From JBKJTP01 sp046590195 (lineage in GTDB: Bacteria; Bacteroidota; Ignavibacteria; Palsa-1295), in assembly GCA_046590195.1 (NCBI GenBank), contig JBKJTP010000010.1, forward strand, positions 1 to 9,049: DNA of 9,049 nt. The letters are read 5' to 3'. The notes under the pieces were generated by a model. That model saw nothing but the letters and a program-made list of their open reading frames with translations, searched no databases and had not been told where the DNA came from. Position 1 is the stretch's first letter; every line of letters starts with the position of its first letter. Shown piece by piece: positions 5,956 to 9,049 of the stretch. The position numbers and the translations under genes are program-made.

Positions 5956-5986
5956 AAGCCGGCGATGACGCTGGCTTTTGTTTTTC
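5956..5986 (+). terminator. Intrinsic terminator after the 138-aa gene
   Basis: AAGCCGGCG (5956-5964), loop ATGA, CGCTGGCTT (5969-5977) forms a 9-bp stem with one G-U pair, followed by TTTTGTTTTTC. Orientation and position fit the end of the 5038-5928 transcript. Confidence 0.93.
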
Positions 5987-5987
5987 T

Positions 5988-6019
5988 ATGACACAAATAG
6001 ATCTCGGATGCGTATATTG
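5988..6019 (+). promoter_or_regulatory. Probable promoter of the amidohydrolase gene
   Basis: ATGACA (5988-5993) and TATATT (6013-6018) are separated by 19 bp. TATATTG is one base short of the TAnnTTTG consensus. It lies right after the previous terminator and 25 nt before the ATG at 6044, where a promoter is needed. The long spacer lowers confidence. Confidence 0.45.
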
Positions 6020-6043
6020 CGGCACTCCAAATTCAGCCTGCAC

Positions 6044-6841
6044 ATGTCTATCGTCCGCATCGCACTCGCCAACGTCCGATATCCTGATTCACCGCAGCAC
6101 TCGATCGAACTCGCAGCACAAGCCATCACGGAGGCCGGTGCAAACGGCGCAGCCATCATCTGCTTTCCCGAAGCATATATCCCAGGCTATCGCGGACTCG
6201 GCATGATGCCGCCACGAGTGGACCAGGCATTTCAAGAACGCGCATGGAAAGAGATCGCAGAAGCTGCTAAGCGGGCGAACATCGCGGTCATACTCGGCAC
6301 AGAAAGGATCGTGGATGGAGAGGTTCGCATCACAGCACTCGTGATAAATCGCGACGGTACGCAGCAAGGCGCACAGGACAAGGTGCAACTCGATCCGTCA
6401 GAAGAAGCGCTCTATACGGCAGGGACGAATCCGGGTCAAGTTTTCGAAGCAGGGCAGTTACGCTTCGGAATTGCGATCTGTCATGAGGGCTTCCGCTATC
6501 CCGAGACTGTCCGCGCAGCCGCAAGGCAAGGCGCGCACATCGTCTTCCATCCACACTATTCGAATTTGGAAGAAGGTGCGCATCGGCCTACGACCTTCGC
6601 AGAGCAGGGCAACAGCTTCCACGAAAAAGCCATGTTATGCAGAGCAGCGGAGAACACCTGCTTCATCGCAGCCGTCAACTACGCGTCCGAAGGCTCGCCG
6701 ACGACTTCAGCAGTGATCGATCCACACGGCAACCTCATCACGTATCAGCCTTACGGTAAAGAGGGGATACTCTACGCAGACATTGACACATCGCTCGCAA
6801 CGGGATTCCTCGCGAAGCGCTATAAGCCTCAGGTGGCGTAA
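6044..6841 (+). CDS. Carbon-nitrogen hydrolase, nitrilase superfamily (265 aa)
   Basis: A cytoplasmic amidohydrolase of the nitrilase superfamily, which cleaves amide or nitrile C-N bonds through a Glu-Lys-Cys triad. The triad is visible: Glu43 in CFPEAYIPGY, Lys113 in AQDKVQLDPSEE and Cys146 in IAICHEGFRYPE. Glu120 or Glu121 is in the place of the family's additional active-site glutamate. The first strand, MSIVRIALANV, is the normal family start, so ATG 6044 is chosen. Longer forms from 5978 or 6008 would add residues encoded by the terminator and promoter region. The length is typical for a stand-alone domain. HPHYSNLEEG after the Cys region is a variable substrate loop, so the natural substrate cannot be named. 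It is probably transcribed alone and ends 1 nt from the convergent gene at 6843, with no terminator visible between them. Confidence 0.93.
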   Translation: MSIVRIALANVRYPDSPQHSIELAAQAITEAGANGAAIICFPEAYIPGYRGLGMMPPRVDQAFQERAWKEIAEAAKRANIAVILGTERIVDGEVRITALVINRDGTQQGAQDKVQLDPSEEALYTAGTNPGQVFEAGQLRFGIAICHEGFRYPETVRAAARQGAHIVFHPHYSNLEEGAHRPTTFAEQGNSFHEKAMLCRAAENTCFIAAVNYASEGSPTTSAVIDPHGNLITYQPYGKEGILYADIDTSLATGFLAKRYKPQVA

Positions 6842-6842
6842 G

Positions 6843-7124
6843 CTATTCGGGTTTTGCACCCATGCTCGCGATCAAACCTAAGAATGCATCGCGCACGGAT
6901 TCAAACATCTCCTTGAACGGCTCCTGCATTTCGGAGATCGGGCCATCCGAGCTCGTCCTCGCGTCAACATAGAGCTTTTCGCCGATCATCCCGAGCGCCG
7001 CGCTGAGGTAGGCACCGAGGTCTTCAACGTCCTCTGCGGTGCTCTCACGGTTAACGAAATACTCTTTGGCCAACACCGGCCCCATCGACGCCCAATTCGC
7101 TTTTGCTTCTGCTTGTGTGATCAT
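6843..7124 (-). CDS. Unknown small acidic helical protein (93 aa)
   Basis: The 93-residue protein is acidic and appears wholly alpha-helical: MITQAEAKANWASMGPVLAKEYF, then STAEDVEDLGAYLSAALGMI, then EMQEPFKEMFESVRDAFLGL. There is no signal peptide or membrane segment, and I recognise no motif. Codon use matches neighbouring genes, and the frame is fully open, so I regard it as real. A TATCTTTG box directly upstream (7129-7136) puts the expected start of transcription almost on the ATG. The second in-frame Met (residue 14) is an alternative start. It lies in the same direction as the histidine kinase, 113 nt downstream of it, and could also be read from the kinase transcript. It meets the amidohydrolase gene tail to tail. 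Confidence 0.7.
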   Translation of the reverse strand: MITQAEAKANWASMGPVLAKEYFVNRESTAEDVEDLGAYLSAALGMIGEKLYVDARTSSDGPISEMQEPFKEMFESVRDAFLGLIASMGAKPE

Positions 7125-7128
7125 GCTG

Positions 7129-7136
7129 CAAAGATA
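7129..7136 (-). promoter_or_regulatory. TAnnTTTG -7 box just before the 93-aa gene
   Basis: The minus strand reads TATCTTTG, an exact match to TAnnTTTG, ending 4 nt before the ATG. No TTG is seen at the -33 position. If used, the transcript would have almost no leader. Confidence 0.4.
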
Positions 7137-7171
7137 CGGAATGAAGCAGTATGAATAATTGAGGAGGACCT

Positions 7172-7246
7172 ATGCCCGCACTCTCTGATATCCTCGGAGA
7201 GTCATTACGCTCGTGCGTCAAGCTTAAATCGGTACAGTTACTCTAA
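7172..7246 (+). CDS. Possible 24-aa small protein with a Shine-Dalgarno
   Basis: GAGGAGGA (7161-7168) is followed 3 nt later by ATG at 7172 and 24 open codons (MPALSDILGESLRSCVKLKS, then VQLL). A five-codon frame (MKQYE, 7141-7158) ends just before the Shine-Dalgarno. The frame overlaps the last 9 bases of the histidine kinase gene on the other strand. Against it: no plus-strand promoter is seen, Shine-Dalgarno sites are rare in this window, and the length is short. It could be a chance frame. Confidence 0.22.
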   Translation: MPALSDILGESLRSCVKLKSVQLL

Positions 7247-8455
7247 TGCGCTATCTTTGATAAGTGGCAATGTGATGATAACGCTTGTGCCTTTACCGAC
7301 TTCTGATTCGATGCGTATCGTACCGCGATGTGTGGTGACGATACGCTTGACTGTTGCTAGGCCGATGCCGTGGCTTTGATCCTCCCCGTCATGACTATTG
7401 GAGCCGCGCTCGAACAAGTCAAAGATTTTAGCGAGATGCTCGGTCGGGATTCCGATACCGTTATCCGTCACAGTGAACTCTACGTCCTGGCCTGCTTTGT
7501 TTACAACGACATCAATACGGGGCGTAGATGATTCGTTATACCGTATGCTGTTGTTAATGAGATTGAGAAATACCTGCTCAAGCAGAACACGGTTGAACCG
7601 GATCAACGGCACATTGATCTCGTACTCAACATTCAGCGATGATTGCGAGATCAAAGGACCCATCTCGCTGAAGAATGTGGCAAGATCGATATCCTCGAAA
7701 CCACTGGACACTTCGATCGACCTCGAGTAACTGAGAACTCCATCGATTAGGCTCTGAATGCGGTGCGCCGAGGCTGTATTACCCTCAAGTAACGAGATGC
7801 ATTCCTTGTCGATCGTGTCGCCCTCCATTTCTGCCAACAGATCATTCGTCATCATGATATTCGTCAGCGGTGACTTGATATCGTGCGCCACAACCATCGC
7901 AAATTTGTCCAGCCGCTCGACCTGCGTCTGAAGTTCATCACGAGTCTGTTCAAGTTCAAGGCTTCGCTTTCTTAGCTGCAGCAGTGTCGTCACATGACGA
8001 GCGAGGATACGCAGCGCTTCTTCCTGATCACTCGTAAGAACGCGTGGCTTCTGATCGATCACGCAGACCGTACCCAGCGGATGACCACGCTCACTTACCA
8101 TCGTGGCACCGGCATAAAAGACAATGTTTGGTGTACCGACCACGAGCGGATTCTGACGGAATCGCTCATCGATCCGCGAGTCCTCAACGCTGAAAACATC
8201 CTGACTCCCAACGATCGCATGATCGCAGAAGCTCTTGGGGCGTGGCGTTTCGCTAGCGTCGATACCACGCCTCGACTTAAACCACTGACGCGTCTCATCG
8301 ACAAATGAGACCAACGCGATCGGAGTCTGACAGATCAGCGAAGCAAGAAAGGTAATGTCATCGTATTCCTGCTCAAGCTCGGTATCAAGGATCTTGAGCG
8401 AGCGAAGCTCCGCAAGCCGCTCATCTTCATCAAATTCCGCAATAACTGAAAGCAT
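7238..8455 (-). CDS. Cytoplasmic GAF-domain sensor histidine kinase (405 aa)
   Basis: A two-component sensor kinase without membrane segments. Residues about 10-160 form a GAF domain of the type that begins DERLAELRSLKILDTE and continues ITFLASLICQTPIALVSFVDETRQWFKS, with SFCDHAI and LGTVCVID further on. A likely coiled-coil linker (160-186) leads to the HisKA domain, whose H-box is VVAHDIKSPLTN with His191 as the phosphate acceptor. The HATPase domain has the N box LNLINNSIRY (297-306), G1 DNGIGIP (331-337), F box IFDLFER (344-350) and G2 GIGLATVKRI (363-372). All catalytic motifs are intact. The input signal is probably a soluble ligand or redox cue; the GAF residues do not tell which. No response regulator lies in the window, so it is an orphan kinase here. 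The start is the ATG at 8455; no Shine-Dalgarno precedes it. Confidence 0.95.
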   Translation of the reverse strand: MLSVIAEFDEDERLAELRSLKILDTELEQEYDDITFLASLICQTPIALVSFVDETRQWFKSRRGIDASETPRPKSFCDHAIVGSQDVFSVEDSRIDERFRQNPLVVGTPNIVFYAGATMVSERGHPLGTVCVIDQKPRVLTSDQEEALRILARHVTTLLQLRKRSLELEQTRDELQTQVERLDKFAMVVAHDIKSPLTNIMMTNDLLAEMEGDTIDKECISLLEGNTASAHRIQSLIDGVLSYSRSIEVSSGFEDIDLATFFSEMGPLISQSSLNVEYEINVPLIRFNRVLLEQVFLNLINNSIRYNESSTPRIDVVVNKAGQDVEFTVTDNGIGIPTEHLAKIFDLFERGSNSHDGEDQSHGIGLATVKRIVTTHRGTIRIESEVGKGTSVIITLPLIKDSALE

Positions 8456-8475
8456 AGGGAGAGAGAATGAGCTAA

Positions 8476-8499
8476 AGTGAAGTGAAAGGAGACTTCACT
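8476..8499. repeat. Perfect 8-bp inverted repeat in the kinase leader
   Basis: AGTGAAGT (8476-8483) and ACTTCACT (8492-8499) with an 8-nt spacer. It is 21 bp from the kinase ATG, so it would be in the leader mRNA or act as an operator. There is no T-tract. Confidence 0.5.
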
Positions 8500-8518
8500 A
8501 ACAGCAAGGTCTTAGCCG

Positions 8519-8562
8519 CGTTCAGACAACCGAACGCTGAGAAAGGCAGTTGCTGCTGAACG
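8519..8562. repeat. Inverted repeat with alternative pairing upstream of the reductase promoter
   Basis: CGTTCAG (8519-8525) and CTGAACG (8556-8562) are exact inverse complements. The inner CGAACG (8531-8536) can also pair with the first arm. The right arm lies where a -33 element would be expected for the promoter at 8578, so protein binding here could control that promoter. Confidence 0.35.
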
Positions 8563-8577
8563 TGAAGTTCTGGTTCG

Positions 8578-8585
8578 TATATTTG
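8578..8585 (+). promoter_or_regulatory. TAnnTTTG promoter box of the reductase gene
   Basis: TATATTTG is an exact match to the Bacteroidota -7 box and equals the box at 5025-5032. It lies 29 nt before the ATG at 8615. No TTG is found 19-20 nt upstream, so it may need an activator or be weak. Confidence 0.5.
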
Positions 8586-8614
8586 ATGAGAGTAAACTCA
8601 ATACTGAACCCCAT

Positions 8615-9049
8615 ATGACTAAAGTGATCTACTCCATCAATCTCACTGCGGATGGCTGCTGCGATCATACCGCACTGGACGGAAACGACGAGATGGTCGA
8701 TTATGCGACCGAGCAATTCCAGGGCATCGATCTCGTCGTATGGGGACGCAAGACTTACGAGCTGATGGTCCCGTACTGGACAGATGTTGCGCGCGATCAA
8801 TCCGGGACACCGTCGGAGAATGCGTTCGCGACGAAGCTCGCCGAGATCCCGAAGGTGATCTTCTCCAAAACATTAGAGAACACTGAGAGCAATGACAGGA
8901 TCAACCGTGGAGATCTGAAGAGCGAATTCCTCAAGCTGAAAGAGCAGCACAAGAATATCTCGGTCGGTGGCGTAAGCCTTCCATCACAATTGATCGCGAT
9001 GGGCCTGGTCGACGAATTCCGCTTCCTCGTCCATCCCGCGATCTTCGGC
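8615..9049 (+). CDS. RibD-C / dihydrofolate-reductase-like reductase, C-terminus cut by window edge
   Basis: The frame is open from ATG 8615 to the last base (145 codons), so the C-terminus is outside the window. The fold is that of the RibD C-terminal/DHFR-like superfamily (YyaP/YwjB-type NADPH-dependent reductases of unclear substrate). Marks in order: start strand KVIYSINLTADG (3-14), DLVVWGRKTYELM (39-51), a conserved feature of the family for nucleotide binding, IPKVIFSKTLENT (78-90), then NISVGGVSLPSQLIAMGLVDEF (114-135), where the GG is in the pyridine-nucleotide loop, and FLVHPAIFG (137-145). A typical member is about 180-190 residues, so some 40 residues are missing. The name 'dihydrofolate reductase family' reflects fold only and does not imply that it makes tetrahydrofolate. 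It is divergent from the kinase. Confidence 0.9.
   Translation, partial: MTKVIYSINLTADGCCDHTALDGNDEMVDYATEQFQGIDLVVWGRKTYELMVPYWTDVARDQSGTPSENAFATKLAEIPKVIFSKTLENTESNDRINRGDLKSEFLKLKEQHKNISVGGVSLPSQLIAMGLVDEFRFLVHPAIFG

Noticed and set aside
5978..6043. N-terminal extension of the amidohydrolase.
   Set aside because: The extra residues are encoded by the T-tract of the previous terminator and by the likely promoter; the family normally begins at MSIVRIALANV.
8522..8800. 92-codon minus-strand frame across the reductase start.
   Set aside because: The plus-strand frame from 8615 has clear RibD-C motifs and a promoter; the minus frame has no family features.

Overview
The window looks like a piece of a bacterial chromosome from the Bacteroidota/Chlorobiota/Ignavibacteriota side of life, possibly a Kapabacteria-like lineage. 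The grounds are several close matches to the TAnnTTTG -7 box of that group, near absence of Shine-Dalgarno sequences before the confident genes, and three lipoproteins with short signal peptides. The placement is inference. No tRNA, rRNA, insertion sequence, CRISPR array or phage gene is visible.

Layout. (1) 1-1097, minus strand: a lipoprotein cut by the window edge, then a second unrelated lipoprotein with a clear UUCG-loop terminator between them. (2) 1098-1427: divergent intergenic region with two hairpins and a possible decayed coding fragment. (3) 1428-4970, plus strand: a tight four-gene operon (FemAB/GNAT-like acyltransferase, GT4 glycosyltransferase, EamA-type transporter, small lipoprotein) with start/stop overlaps or a 2-nt gap. 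(4) 4971-5986: a self-contained transcription unit made of a very good promoter, about 470 nt of untranslated and apparently structured leader, a 138-aa unknown protein with a possible helix-turn-helix end, and a strong intrinsic terminator. (5) 6044-6841: a nitrilase-superfamily amidohydrolase. (6) 6843-8455, minus strand: a 93-aa unknown protein and an orphan GAF histidine kinase. (7) 8456-9049: divergent regulatory region and the start of a RibD-C/dihydrofolate-reductase-like reductase that runs off the end.

How they fit together. The four-gene operon combines an aminoacyl/acyl transferase fold, a sugar transferase, an inner-membrane transporter and a lipoprotein, so a role in making or modifying a cell-surface component is plausible but unproven. 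The lipoprotein ending that operon resembles the truncated lipoprotein at 1-435, which suggests two members of one family. The most unusual item is the roughly 470-nt leader at about 5038-5511. It starts from a promoter overlapped by a 7-bp perfect inverted repeat, holds several GC-rich hairpins and matches no RNA family I could recognise. It is the best candidate here for an undescribed regulatory or structural RNA.
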